A stretch of 64,000 nucleotides of DNA from Paenibacillus_AR mesotrionivorans (GTDB taxonomy: Bacteria; Bacillota; Bacilli; Paenibacillales; NBRC-103111). Where the stretch lies: positions 377,653 through 441,652 of the forward strand of contig NZ_JBJURJ010000004.1 of NCBI RefSeq assembly GCF_046098205.1, written 5' to 3'. Of this stretch, positions 16,767 through 26,649 are shown one piece after another (within the stretch, counting starts at the first letter, position 1; each line of letters begins with the position of its first letter). Position numbers and translations under genes: made by a program. The notes beneath the pieces are model-generated. The model saw nothing but the letters and a program-made list of their open reading frames with translations. It searched no databases and was not told the DNA's origin.

Positions 16767-17627
16767 ATGTCCAGTGAGCAAAAAGAACCTTTTACCGTAG
16801 GCAGTAAAAGTTTTACGGCAGTTGCCATCAATACGGCAGCCAAGGCCGGCGAATGGATCAAGAGCAAGCTGGGGGACTTCTCCAGCCTTACTATAAAAAC
16901 CTCCCCCCACGATCTTGTCACGGAAGTAGATAAAGGCTCCGAGATGATGATCCGTAATCTGATCATGACGCATTTTCCCACCCATTCCATTCTGGGTGAA
17001 GAAGGCGTGGAGCCGGGCGCAGCTGCTTCTATTAAGGCGCTGCAGGAGGCAAGTGACGCGGAATATCTGTGGATTGTGGACCCGGTGGACGGGACAACCA
17101 ACTTTATCCACGGCTTCCCATTCTTCAGCGTATCCATCGCTCTTGCCCATAAGGGTGAGATTATTGTAGGCGTTGTGTATGACCCGAACCGGGATGAATT
17201 GTTTGTTGCCGAAAAGGGCAAGGGGGCATATGTTCATGGCCGGCGCACCATGGTATCCGGTGAGGAGCGGCTTCTGGACAGCCTCGTGGCAACGGGCTTT
17301 CCAACTGACCGCGGGCCGAATATCGCGGGCAACATGAGAGGACTGGAAGCAGTGGTGCCCCGGGTGCGCAATGTCCGTTCCGGCGGGTCCGCTGCACTTC
17401 ATCTGGCTTACGTAGCGGCCGGACGGCTTTCCGGCTATTGGGAGCTGGGTTTGAATGCCTGGGATATTGCCGCGGGTATGCTGCTGGTGAAGGAATCCGG
17501 CGGCCATGTAACGGATACCAAGGGCAACCCGTATCATCTTGAAGTGCGCAACATTGTGGCCACCAACGGCCGCATCCATGATGAGCTGGCACAGCTGCTG
17601 CAGGAATCGGACGCAGCAGGAAATTAA
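16767..17627 (+). CDS. inositol monophosphatase family protein (SuhB-like)
   Basis: About 286 residues. ATG at 16767 gives the better spacing to AAGAGAG; ATG at 16761 is also possible, while the longer frame to 16716 has no site. Metal and phosphate motifs of the family are intact: G-E-E-G, W-I-V-D-P-V-D-G-T-T-N-F, and the C-terminal N-A-W-D-I-A-A-G-M-L-L-V. These Mg-dependent enzymes hydrolyse inositol-1-phosphate and in many bacteria act on other sugar phosphates or NADP-like substrates. A stand-alone gene with a terminator. The specific substrate is open. Confidence 0.9.
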   Translation: MSSEQKEPFTVGSKSFTAVAINTAAKAGEWIKSKLGDFSSLTIKTSPHDLVTEVDKGSEMMIRNLIMTHFPTHSILGEEGVEPGAAASIKALQEASDAEYLWIVDPVDGTTNFIHGFPFFSVSIALAHKGEIIVGVVYDPNRDELFVAEKGKGAYVHGRRTMVSGEERLLDSLVATGFPTDRGPNIAGNMRGLEAVVPRVRNVRSGGSAALHLAYVAAGRLSGYWELGLNAWDIAAGMLLVKESGGHVTDTKGNPYHLEVRNIVATNGRIHDELAQLLQESDAAGN

Positions 17628-17640
17628 TCCGCAAGAAAAT

Positions 17641-17675
17641 AGCCGTTCGGACCTTGAGCCGGGCGGCTTTTTGCT
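17641..17675 (+). terminator. terminator after the inositol monophosphatase gene
   Basis: Stem AGCCGTTCGG/CCGGGCGGCT (with G-U pairs) followed by TTTTTGCTTTTTG. Confidence 0.7.
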
Positions 17676-17702
17676 TTTTGTTCCGTCGCGTAAAGTGACC
17701 CC

Positions 17703-17828
17703 TTAGTCAAAGATGCTGCGGACCAGGCGGAGCATACCTTTGAAGAGTGCAGGGATCAGCTCCAAAATGACCTCGGGGAAAATCTCCCACCAGTCGCCGG
17801 AGCGGCGCCGTTTTTTTTCATGGGACAT
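17703..17828 (-). CDS. 41-residue basic/hydrophobic protein, unknown
   Basis: Start ATG at 17828 with AAGGAG eight bases upstream. The protein opens M-S-H-E-K-K-R-R-R-S-G-D-W-W and continues as an amphipathic or hydrophobic helix (I-F-P-E-V-I-L-E-L-I-P-A-L-F-K-G) ending R-S-I-F-D. A basic head and a membrane-seeking helix suggest a small membrane-associated protein. It diverges from the decayed gene at 17917. No family recognised. Confidence 0.55.
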   Translation of the reverse strand: MSHEKKRRRSGDWWEIFPEVILELIPALFKGMLRLVRSIFD

Positions 17829-17916
17829 AGGGATAACTCCTTTTGGAAAAACCGATATGCTTTTTATACGCGGTGAATGGAAAAAAGTCACCAAACTTGG
17901 GTGAGGAGTTGAGGTT

Positions 17917-18487
17917 ATGTTTGATTGGTTTGCCTTTGCCGATTATTCCGGGGCAAGGGATGCAGCGGCCCAAAGGAAGGCTATTGTTTGGGTTCGACCA
18001 TAACTATGGGTTTCTGGCGGGATTTTACGAGGCGTTATGGGGAGTGTAGCCGGACAGCTGGGAGCAGGTTCTTGAAGAATATTATAGGAGCGTTGAACAG
18101 TTTGCAGGGTGGGAAAAAGAAAGCTTCGGCATGAGGAGCGATCCGATGGATGAGGCTGCGCCCACAGCTGCTGGGCACGTCCGGAACGGGGCTGATTGGT
18201 TACAGCTGGAGCAGTGGGCGCCCCGGGAATGGGCGAGAGAGGCGAATATGCAAATCAGCTGTTTGTGGGATATAAAGAAAGGGTCGTTTTGGGGCAGCCG
18301 TTTTGGACCAAAGCCGGATGCCGGAATGTTCCGGACCTATCCCCTCCCGGATGGTCGGTCCTTTGCACTCCATGACCGCAGGCTGGTGGAAATGCGCTAC
18401 CGCCGCCTCCAACCTCGGCATAAATGGGCGCTTGGCCCCTGGCCTATTCCCCAGACTTATCCCTCCCGACTTATGCCCCCAGCTTAG
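17917..18487 (+). pseudogene. decayed gene with one frameshift and one nonsense codon
   Basis: A good start (ATG at 17917 after GAGGAG) begins M-F-D-W-F-A-F-A-D-Y-S-G-A-R-D. The frame runs into a stop at 18001. The reading continues naturally in frame 2 from about 17990 as G-F-D-H-N-Y-G-F-L-A-G-F-Y-E-A-L-W-G, meets an in-frame TAG at 18047, and continues P-D-S-W-E-Q-V-L-E-E-Y-Y-R-S-V-E-Q-F through to 18487. The pieces have consistent amino acid character, so a single ancestral protein of about 190 residues is likely. Family not recognised. A sequencing error could explain the shift but not both lesions. Confidence 0.5.
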
Positions 18488-18558
18488 TTAGCCTAGCCAG
18501 TTACTGCGCTTCCCCGTGGACTCAAGCATGCTTAGGGAGGAAACTCTTGAGAAAGGCC

Positions 18559-19271
18559 CTTGTCGTCCACTATCCCATTGGCTCAGGTAAGGACGAGAGG
18601 GTCAGATGGCAAAGTGTCTTGTCGCTCATTATCCCCTTAACTCAGGGCAAACGCCACCAACGGAGTACAAGTAAAAGCCCTTGTTATCCATTATCCCCTT
18701 AACTCAGGTAAGGCTGAGAGGGTAAATGGTAGAGAGTCTTGTCGTGCATTGTCCCCGTAACTCAGGATAGTTAACAGATGGAGTACGAGTCGCAGTTCTT
18801 ATCGTCTATTATCCCATTGGCTCAGGTAAGAGTTGAGAGAGGACGGACCGATAACTAGAAGCTTGTCGCGCATTATCCCCATAATTCAGGATAGTTAACA
18901 GATGGAGTGCAAGTAGGCGTCCTTATTGTTCATTATCCCATTGGCTCAGGTAGAAAAGTGAGGGGATGGGTAGGAGTGTTCCTGTCTAGCTTGATATTTG
19001 CCAATTCTGATTCTGAAAATCTTGTTGTTCCCTGAGTAAAGGGGATAATGAACGACAAGGGTGTTAATGCAGCTTAAGCTTCCTTTGGCATGGATTTGCT
19101 GTACCTGGATTTGCGATTTTTGAGCCTTTGTAGCTTCGAGAGCTTCGTGAGCTTCGTTATTCCTGAGTGGAGGGGATAATGGGCAACAAGGCAAAGATGT
19201 GAAGTGCAAAGGGATAGTGGGCGACAAAGGCGACTAGAATGTCCTGAGTAACGGGGATAGTGGGAGACAAG
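18559..19271. repeat. array of dispersed 29-bp repeats, about 60-bp period, with inverted copies
   Basis: Direct copies of a 29-bp unit (consensus CTTGTCGTCCATTATCCC then CTTAACTCAGG) start at 18559, 18618, 18680, 18738, 18798, 18862 and 18922. Inverted copies lie at 19031-19059, 19162-19190 and 19242-19271, with a partial one at 19211-19229. The intervening 30-35 bp segments alternate between two related types, one starting ATAGTTAACAGATGGAGT, so the true tandem unit is about 120 bp. No coding frame spans it. Confidence 0.9.
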
Positions 19272-19542
19272 GGGTGTGAGGGTGACCTGCACCGAATAAC
19301 GGAATGCAATGTTTCGACTATTTGGGGCGGTTCACTAGTTTGGGGAGGATAGGGGAAGGGGAGTTTCCCTTATCATGCCGGAATGTATGGGTGTTGTGAG
19401 GAAAGTGCCGGATTAGCGCAAGTAGGAAGGGTTCTATTGTATGCTTGGCCATCATTTATGCTGAGATAGCGGAAGTTTGCCTTCCGTTATTTTGGTTGGC
19501 AATTGTTTGAGGACGATGCTGGGGCTGATGGGGATAAGAAAA
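19272..19542. other. intergenic region, no gene seen
   Basis: About 270 bases between the repeat array and the topB terminator. No supported open frame, RNA or regulatory site was found. Confidence 0.5.
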
Positions 19543-19574
19543 TCCCCCTAGTGCCGTATGTCGGGACCAGGGGG
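19543..19574 (-). terminator. topB terminator
   Basis: Minus-strand stem CCCCCTGGT/ACTAGGGGG followed by ATTTTC. Confidence 0.65.
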
Positions 19575-19588
19575 AGGGAGAGTATATA

Positions 19589-22201
19589 TTAGTTCCGCAG
19601 AAGGGATAGTTTGCCGGTTTGCGGGTCCTGCAAGATGAGGGTGCCGCTGCCGGCGGTTTCGCTGTAAAAGGAGGTTTGGCCGGTTCGTAACAGGCTGGTT
19701 ACCATGGTGTCATTGAGGTTCACACCAAAGCCGTTGTCCTTCCACAGCACGAAGGTGCAGCCCTGGCGGAAATGAGTGCAGCCGTAGCCGGTGCTGCCGA
19801 AGATGATCCGCCCGCCGCAGCCCGGGCGGGGGCAATGCCCCAGCGCCTCCCGCATAGCGGGGCGGCTGGGGGGGACTTGCGGCGCCGCTGTTCCCGCCCC
19901 GGCGGCCGACTGGCCTGCCGCGGCAGCTCCGGCGCCAGTGCCAGTGCCTGCTGCCGATGGTCTGCCGGCAGCTCTCGAACCTGCTGCGCCAGCGTCCGCG
20001 GGCAGCGCAAGCTCTACCTGTGTGCCGCCCGCTTGAGCGGCGGCACTTGCACTTGCTCCAGCAGCGTCGGCCTTGCCGCTGCGGCGTTTCCTGGCGGGCG
20101 CTGCAGCCGCCGCCACTGTATCCGCGGCGCTGCCGGCTGCCGCGTCCGCCTTGCTGCGCCGCTTGCGCGCCGGCGCAGCGCCTTCTTCGCCGGCAGCGTT
20201 CCCGCCGGCGCCAACATCCTTGGCAGCGCTGCTGCGCCTGCTGCCCTTGCCTGCGCCAGCCGCCGGCTCCGGTTTGGCGAAGTGCGCCTTGTCCGCCCGC
20301 GCCTGCAGGCGGACCTTGTCCACGATCAGGCGCGCGAAGGCCCGCACCTTGTCCATAAAGGCATCCTTCGACGCCTGGCCTCTGGCGATTTCGTTCAACC
20401 GCCGCTCCCACTGGCCCGTCATCTCCGGCGAAGCCAGCAGCTCCACGCCCGCTCCGCGGACCAGTTCCACGGCGGCCCGGCCTTTGGGAGTGATGCTGAT
20501 CCGTTTGCCCTGCATGGCCACATACCCCACCTGCTTCAGCCGTTCGATGGTGGCCGCCCGGGTGGCGGGTGTGCCCAGGCCGGAATCCTTCATTACATCC
20601 CGCAGTTCGTCGTCCTCAATGGACTTGCCCGCACTTTCCATTGCCTTCAACAGAGTGCCCTCCGTAAAAGCCTTGGGCGGCTGGGTTTCCTTTTCCTTGA
20701 CCTCCGCATCAGAGCAGAGCACACCTGCCTGCGGATTCACAGAGAAGGGAGTATCCGTCTCCACCTCCAGCTCGGAGGGACCGTTGTTTTCGTCCTTATC
20801 CCCATCCTTGTCGGAGCCCGCATTTTCCCCGTCTCCGGCTTTGCCGGTTTTGCCCTTGCCGCCTTTAGCACCGGCGCTTTTCTTCTGGTCCGGGTACAGC
20901 ACCTTCCAGCCCAGGGAAAGCAGCTCCTTAACCGTGGTTTTGAACCGGTCGGCCGCCTCTCCTTCGCCTACCTCCGTAAACACTGTATGCACCTTGTACT
21001 CGGCCGCCGGGTAGAAGTGGGACAGGAAACGCCGTACGATCAGGTCGTAAACCTTGGCTTCATCCGGCGATAAGCCGCTGGCCTTTTTGAAGGTGGGCAG
21101 AATGGCGTGGTGATCCTCCACCTTGGCCGGATTACAGACGAACTTGTTGTTTTTGTGCACCAGCTTCTTGTCCGCATTTTGGGCGAAGGAGCCATAGTCC
21201 ACGGAGCCCTTCAGGGACTCCAGCGTTTTGTGCATGTCCGGAATATTCTCCGGGTTCACATAGTTGGAGTTGGTCCGGGGATAGCTGATGACCTTATGCT
21301 TCTCGTACAGGGCCTGGGCCGTATCCAAGGTTTTTTTGGCGGAAAAACCCAGCTTGCCGTTGGCCTCCCGCTGCAGCAGGGTCAAATCATACAGCTTGAA
21401 GGGAAACTCCTTGGTATCCTTCACTTCATAAGAAGCAATCCGTCCCGGTTTGCCCTTGACCCGGGTGACCACTGCCTCGGCCTTGTCCTTGGCCTTGAAC
21501 CGGTCTCCCTGCCACATGCCCCGGTAGGCGGTGTCCCCCTGCTGGAAGGATCCCTCCACCTCGAAGAATTTCTCCGAATCAAACGCCTCGATCTGCTTTT
21601 GGCGGTCATAAATCAAAGCTAATACGGGCGTCTGCACCCGTCCGACAGACAAAAGCTCATTATGCCGGGTGGTAAACGCCCTTGACCCGTTCATTCCGAT
21701 GAGCCAGTCGGCCTCACTGCGGGCTCTGGCCGCCTGGGTCAAATTTTCGTATTCGCTGCCGTCCTTCAGCTCGGCAAAGCCCCGGCGAATGGTTTCCGCC
21801 GTCAAGTCCGAAATCCACAGCCGCTGCACCGGCTGGCGAAGCTTCAGATGCTGCTGGATATAAGAGAAAATCAGCTGCCCTTCACGTCCGGCGTCACAGG
21901 CATTGACGATCCGGTCGCATTCTTTGGCCACCTGGGCGATGACCTTCAGCTGATCCCGGGTTTTTACATTGGGTAAAAGTTTGAAGGTATCGGGAATAAT
22001 AGGCAGGTCGCCAAGATTCCACTTTTTATACCGGTCGTCGTAATGGTCCGGCTCCGCCAGCCCGATGAGGTGCCCGATGGCCCAGGTTATGATGTAGCGT
22101 TCGCCTTCAAGGTGGGTCCGCTTGTTGGAGGCCTTCGGCTCCAGTACAGCGGCGATGTTCCGGCCCATATCGGGCTTTTCCGCAATCACAAGGGTTTTCA
22201 A
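19589..22201 (-). CDS. topB: DNA topoisomerase III
   Basis: 870 residues. TTG at 22201 is the start, with AAAGGA nine bases upstream. Type IA topoisomerase that decatenates and relaxes DNA. Toprim motif near the N-terminus (L-V-I-A-E-K-P-D-M-G, later C-D-A-G-R-E-G), and the catalytic Tyr in V-I-S-Y-P-R-T-N-S. Residues about 430-480 hold an acidic Lys/Gly/Asp insert. Residues about 655-790 form a long Ala/Lys/Arg-rich low-complexity tail with two A-P-A-R-K-R-R-S elements, followed by a C-terminal zinc-finger-like domain with C-P-R-P-G-C-G-G and C-T-H-F-R-Q-G-C. The tail is far longer than in typical TopB (about 720 residues). It lies three bases after the membrane-protein gene and is probably co-transcribed. 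Confidence 0.93.
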   Translation of the reverse strand: MKTLVIAEKPDMGRNIAAVLEPKASNKRTHLEGERYIITWAIGHLIGLAEPDHYDDRYKKWNLGDLPIIPDTFKLLPNVKTRDQLKVIAQVAKECDRIVNACDAGREGQLIFSYIQQHLKLRQPVQRLWISDLTAETIRRGFAELKDGSEYENLTQAARARSEADWLIGMNGSRAFTTRHNELLSVGRVQTPVLALIYDRQKQIEAFDSEKFFEVEGSFQQGDTAYRGMWQGDRFKAKDKAEAVVTRVKGKPGRIASYEVKDTKEFPFKLYDLTLLQREANGKLGFSAKKTLDTAQALYEKHKVISYPRTNSNYVNPENIPDMHKTLESLKGSVDYGSFAQNADKKLVHKNNKFVCNPAKVEDHHAILPTFKKASGLSPDEAKVYDLIVRRFLSHFYPAAEYKVHTVFTEVGEGEAADRFKTTVKELLSLGWKVLYPDQKKSAGAKGGKGKTGKAGDGENAGSDKDGDKDENNGPSELEVETDTPFSVNPQAGVLCSDAEVKEKETQPPKAFTEGTLLKAMESAGKSIEDDELRDVMKDSGLGTPATRAATIERLKQVGYVAMQGKRISITPKGRAAVELVRGAGVELLASPEMTGQWERRLNEIARGQASKDAFMDKVRAFARLIVDKVRLQARADKAHFAKPEPAAGAGKGSRRSSAAKDVGAGGNAAGEEGAAPARKRRSKADAAAGSAADTVAAAAAPARKRRSGKADAAGASASAAAQAGGTQVELALPADAGAAGSRAAGRPSAAGTGTGAGAAAAGQSAAGAGTAAPQVPPSRPAMREALGHCPRPGCGGRIIFGSTGYGCTHFRQGCTFVLWKDNGFGVNLNDTMVTSLLRTGQTSFYSETAGSGTLILQDPQTGKLSLLRN

Positions 22202-22204
22202 TGG

Positions 22205-23293
<1,089 letters not shown>

Positions 23294-23607
23294 GCTGCAA
23301 AAACTCCTTTTCCATCAAAAAATCATAAAAAAACCGCTCCGCTCTATACCGGAAAGTGTAGCACCCTTGGCTTCCGAGCGCAATGAAGGGAGTGAAACTG
23401 CCTCTTTACCATCTCTTTACCTAAAAAAAATCCAACAAATCGTCGTAGAAATGCCTGCCGCAAAGTCTTGAAAGTATGGTACAATGGAAAACAGGCTATA
23501 GCAGGAAACACGGCGCAATCAAGAGCGGAACACGTGTTCAATGGTGAAAATCCGATTATATTCCCGTTTTGGCCATATGAAAAGCGGGAGCAGGTGGAGG
23601 CTGAAGA

Positions 23608-24582
23608 ATGACACAGGCAACGAAAGAGCAGCAATACATTCCGGAGGTTCTGACCTTCGGTGAATCCATGGGACTCCTGATGTCCACGGGCAACAAAGGA
23701 ATTGAATACTCCGCCACCCTGGACAAGTCCTTCGGCGGCGCAGAGAGCAATTTCGCCATCGGCGTGGCCCGTCTGGGACACCGCGTTGGCTGGTTCGGCC
23801 GCTTGGGCAAGGACCCGTTGGGTCTCATGATCCAGAAGCGCATCCGCGGCGAGGGCGTTGACGTCTCCCGTGTGGAATTGACTGACGAGGCTCCTACCGG
23901 ACTGATGCTGAAGGAAGCCATCTCCGGCAAGTCCTTCGTGTATTATTACCGCAAAAATTCCGCAGCCAGCCTGATGCGTCCCGAGCACCTGGACGAGGAG
24001 TACATCAAGCAGGCCAAAATTTTGCATGTTACCGGCATTACCGCAGCTCTTTCCGAAAGCTGCCGGGAAACCCTCTGGGCTGCTATCCGCATGGCCAAGA
24101 AGCATGGTGTCAAGGTTTGCTTTGACCCCAACCTGCGTCTGAAGCTATGGACCCTGGAGGAAGCCAGAGAGGTGCTTTTGCCAATGGCTGAGGAAGCCGA
24201 CTACTTCCTGCCCGGTCTGGACGAGCTGAAGCTGATGTACGAAACCGAGGACTTCGACGAAATCGTAGCCCGTCTGTCCAAGCTGCGCGCCGTTTCCATC
24301 GTGAAGGGCGGAGATGACGAAACCTACCTGATCGAAAACGGCAAGGTTACCGCCATCCCCTTCTTCAAGGCTGAACGCGTAGTGGATACTGTAGGCGCCG
24401 GCGACGGCTTCTGCGCAGGCTTCATCGTAGGTGTGCTGAAGGGGTATGACCTGGCTGAGGCTGTCCGTCTCGGCAGCCTGATGGGCTCCCTCGCGGTACA
24501 GATGGAAGGCGACTGGGAAGCTTTGCCCACTTGGGAAAAAGCCCAGGCGGTGCTCCAGAACAAGAAGAGCGTGGAGCGCTAA
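23608..24582 (+). CDS. kdgK: 2-keto-3-deoxygluconate kinase (PfkB family)
   Basis: 324 residues; ATG at 23608 after GGTGGAGG. PfkB-family sugar kinase: N-terminal T-F-G-E-S-M, F-G-G-A-E-S-N-F-A-I-G-V-A-R-L-G, and the C-terminal catalytic D-T-V-G-A-G-D-G-F-C-A-G-F with the base Asp. It phosphorylates 2-keto-3-deoxygluconate to KDPG. Position directly before KDPG aldolase supports this choice over fructokinase or ribokinase. Leu/Val/Gly codon choice is strongly uniform, suggesting high expression. Sixty to seventy bases separate it from kdgA, with a direct repeat ACCATTAACG twice in the gap. Confidence 0.88.
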   Translation: MTQATKEQQYIPEVLTFGESMGLLMSTGNKGIEYSATLDKSFGGAESNFAIGVARLGHRVGWFGRLGKDPLGLMIQKRIRGEGVDVSRVELTDEAPTGLMLKEAISGKSFVYYYRKNSAASLMRPEHLDEEYIKQAKILHVTGITAALSESCRETLWAAIRMAKKHGVKVCFDPNLRLKLWTLEEAREVLLPMAEEADYFLPGLDELKLMYETEDFDEIVARLSKLRAVSIVKGGDDETYLIENGKVTAIPFFKAERVVDTVGAGDGFCAGFIVGVLKGYDLAEAVRLGSLMGSLAVQMEGDWEALPTWEKAQAVLQNKKSVER

Positions 24583-24653
24583 GCTGGATTTACTGCGTTA
24601 ACCATTAACGTCCTTGACCATTAACGGGACGAAGAAAAGGAATGTGGAGAACC

Positions 24654-25316
24654 ATGAAAAAAATTAAAGTTATTCAACAAATCGCCGAGCAAGGCGTTGT
24701 GGCCGTTCTGCGTGCCGATACTGCTGAGGATGTTGTACGTATGGCTGAGCAAGCCATCGAAGGCGGCATCAAGGTTATTGAAATCACCATGACTGTACCG
24801 GGCGCTCTGCGTGCCATCGAAACTCTGGCTGCCAAGTATTCCAGCACCGCCAAGGACCCGGCCCGCTTTGCCATCATCGGCGTAGGCACTGTGCTTGATC
24901 CGGAAACCGCCCGCGCCGCTATCCTGGCCGGCTCCGAATTTGTTGTAGGCCCGAGCCTCAACCCCGAAACCGTAATGCTGTGCAACCGGTACCGCATTCC
25001 CGTTATGCCGGGCTGCATGACCATCAAGGAAATCCAACAGGCTCTTGAGCTGGGCGTAGACGTAGTGAAGCTCTTCCCGGGCAACGCCTTCGCTCCTTCC
25101 ATGATCAAGGCGATCAAGGGTCCTTTGCCGCAAGCCAACATTATGCCGACCGGCGGCGTATCCCTGTCCAACCTGGGCGAGTGGATCAAAGCCGGCGCTA
25201 CTGCCGTAGGCATCGGCGGCGACCTGACTGCAGACGCCGTGAAGACCGGCGACTACAGCATCATTGCCAAAAAAGCGGCTGAATACGTAGCTGCCTTCAA
25301 GGCTGCCAAGGCGTAA
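24654..25316 (+). CDS. kdgA: KDPG/KHG aldolase
   Basis: About 220 residues; ATG at 24654 (M-K-K-I-K-V-I) is preferred over the ATG four codons upstream, which overlaps the AAGGA site. Class I aldolase that cleaves 2-keto-3-deoxy-6-phosphogluconate to pyruvate and glyceraldehyde-3-phosphate. Family motifs are visible: G-V-V-A-V-L-R-A-D, E-I-T-M-T-V-P-G-A-L, G-V-G-T-V-L-D, and the Schiff-base Lys in D-V-V-K-L-F-P-G. With kdgK it forms the lower pathway for uronate/pectin breakdown products. A strong terminator follows. The symbol eda is equally used. Confidence 0.92.
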   Translation: MKKIKVIQQIAEQGVVAVLRADTAEDVVRMAEQAIEGGIKVIEITMTVPGALRAIETLAAKYSSTAKDPARFAIIGVGTVLDPETARAAILAGSEFVVGPSLNPETVMLCNRYRIPVMPGCMTIKEIQQALELGVDVVKLFPGNAFAPSMIKAIKGPLPQANIMPTGGVSLSNLGEWIKAGATAVGIGGDLTADAVKTGDYSIIAKKAAEYVAAFKAAKA

Positions 25317-25338
25317 GCGAGCATAGAGTATAGTACAG

Positions 25339-25380
25339 AAGAACCGCAAGGGGCCAGTGCCTCCCTGCGGTTCTTTTTTT
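25339..25380 (+). terminator. kdgKA terminator
   Basis: Stem AAGAACCGCA...TGCGGTTCTT followed by seven T residues; its 3' end touches the stop of the convergent DoxX gene. Confidence 0.9.
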
Positions 25381-25813
25381 AACCGGCCAACAGCACGGCA
25401 GCGATAAAAATAAGCTGGAGCAGCGTACGCACCGGAAGCTTGGGCACAGGCCGCCCTCCGAGGGTCAAGGATTCGTTGGCCGCTTTTATATTGGCGGGAA
25501 ACATGGCAACCAGCAGCAGGGCCAAGCAGATCGAGGCAATTCGGGAGGTGACGGGGAACAGAAGCCCGGCTGCTCCGGCAATTTCCAGCAACCCGGTAAT
25601 GGTAACGATGAGATCAGGCCGGGGAAAGGCTGGGGGCACCATCCGGATTAAATCCCGGCGTTTGGAGCCCCAGTGGGCCGAGGCGGCAACCAGAAGCATA
25701 ACGGCAACTGCGGCCTGCAGGGAGGATTGCCACTCCGAAAAGTAAGCAAATCCGGCCACGCCCGAGGCGCGAAACATCACAAAAGACACCACCAGCACGT
25801 ACAAGGGGATCAT
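25379..25813 (-). CDS. DoxX-like membrane protein
   Basis: 144 residues with four hydrophobic segments. Typical DoxX features: F-P-R-P-D-L-I-V-T-I-T-G-L-L-E-I-A-G-A-A-G-L-L-F-P, then C-L-A-L-L-L-V-A-M-F-P-A-N-I. DoxX proteins are small integral membrane proteins with links to redox and stress. The start overlaps the end of the TetR gene by four bases, so the repressor probably controls its own operon including this gene. Confidence 0.8.
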   Translation of the reverse strand: MIPLYVLVVSFVMFRASGVAGFAYFSEWQSSLQAAVAVMLLVAASAHWGSKRRDLIRMVPPAFPRPDLIVTITGLLEIAGAAGLLFPVTSRIASICLALLLVAMFPANIKAANESLTLGGRPVPKLPVRTLLQLIFIAAVLLAG

Positions 25814-26433
25814 AGTGGTTGCTCCTTTTCATTTTTATCCGGGCTGGGCTGTAATACGGAAGTGATGAAGGCCGTGAAGTCGGCCCCTGTGAAGGCTGGC
25901 CCATCCAACGGAATGGAAGCGCGCATCCGCAGTCCGAAGGTGAGAAGCACGAGCATGTCGGCTGTTTTCGCCGCGTCCACCGATGGGGGAATGACGCCAT
26001 ATTGCTGGCCAGTTTCAATCCAGCTTTTGGATAGCTGCACCGACTTTTTGTAGTAGTGTCTTACCGCTTCGGCGATTAGGGGCTGATCCTCCTTGCCAAG
26101 CAGATACAACAACACTTTGTTGGTGACATTGCCCGCCTCCCCATAGGAGGAGATGCTGTCCGCAATGGCCTTCATCGGCTCAGCAAAGGTACGGCGCCCG
26201 GAGGCCACCTCATCCAAAAAGCGGTTATTCGTTTGCTCCAGCTGCTCTTGCAGCACCCAGACGAACATTTCATCCTTGCTTTTCACATAATGGAAAATCG
26301 CTCCCTTGGACAGGCCTGCTGCATTGGCGATATCCTGCATCGTCAGCAGATGGCAGCCTTTTTCGGCGATGAGGGCAATGGTCGTATCCAGCAGCAGACG
26401 GATGGTATTCCGCCTGCGTTCCTCCTGCTTCAC
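25810..26433 (-). CDS. TetR family transcriptional regulator
   Basis: About 207 residues. GTG at 26433 has GGGAG eight bases upstream; a GTG at 26442 overlaps that site. The N-terminal TetR helix-turn-helix reads I-A-E-K-G-C...T-M-Q-D-I-A-N-A-A-G-L-S-K-G-A-I-F-H-Y-V-K-S-K-D-E-M, all landmark residues intact. The C-terminal ligand domain is unassigned. Divergent to the cyclotransferase-like gene and upstream of DoxX in one operon. A dyad sits in its promoter spacer, predicting autoregulation. Confidence 0.9.
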   Translation of the reverse strand: MKQEERRRNTIRLLLDTTIALIAEKGCHLLTMQDIANAAGLSKGAIFHYVKSKDEMFVWVLQEQLEQTNNRFLDEVASGRRTFAEPMKAIADSISSYGEAGNVTNKVLLYLLGKEDQPLIAEAVRHYYKKSVQLSKSWIETGQQYGVIPPSVDAAKTADMLVLLTFGLRMRASIPLDGPAFTGADFTAFITSVLQPSPDKNEKEQPL

Positions 26434-26480
26434 GTTTATCACTCCCTATATGGATGTATGAAACGAAGCTGTATAAGCTC

Positions 26481-26509
26481 ATTATAAATACCGACCAAAG
26501 GTATGTAAA
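26481..26509 (-). promoter_or_regulatory. TetR promoter with operator in the spacer
   Basis: Minus strand TTTACA (26504-26509), 17 bp, TATAAT (26481-26486). ATACC-N7-GGTAT (26488-26504) fills the spacer, a position where TetR-type repressors usually bind. Confidence 0.65.
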
Positions 26510-26649
26510 TGTGAAAATAAAATATTTATGGGGGAGGAAGGGGCAACAAGCAGAAAAAACTGTACAGGCACAAGATTGGCCCAGACGTGCATACATCATT
26601 ACATAGGGCGGAGGCTTGCACCGAATCCCGCTCCGCCGCAGGAGGAAAT

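Noticed and set aside
18559..19271. CRISPR array (29-bp repeats, about 31-bp spacers)
   Set aside because: The repeats diverge strongly from each other, the spacers are related and alternate between two types, some copies are inverted, and no cas genes are present.
19772..21073. Long plus-strand frames opposite topB
   Set aside because: The GC-rich Ala/Arg tail of topB leaves open frames on both strands; none has a start signal.
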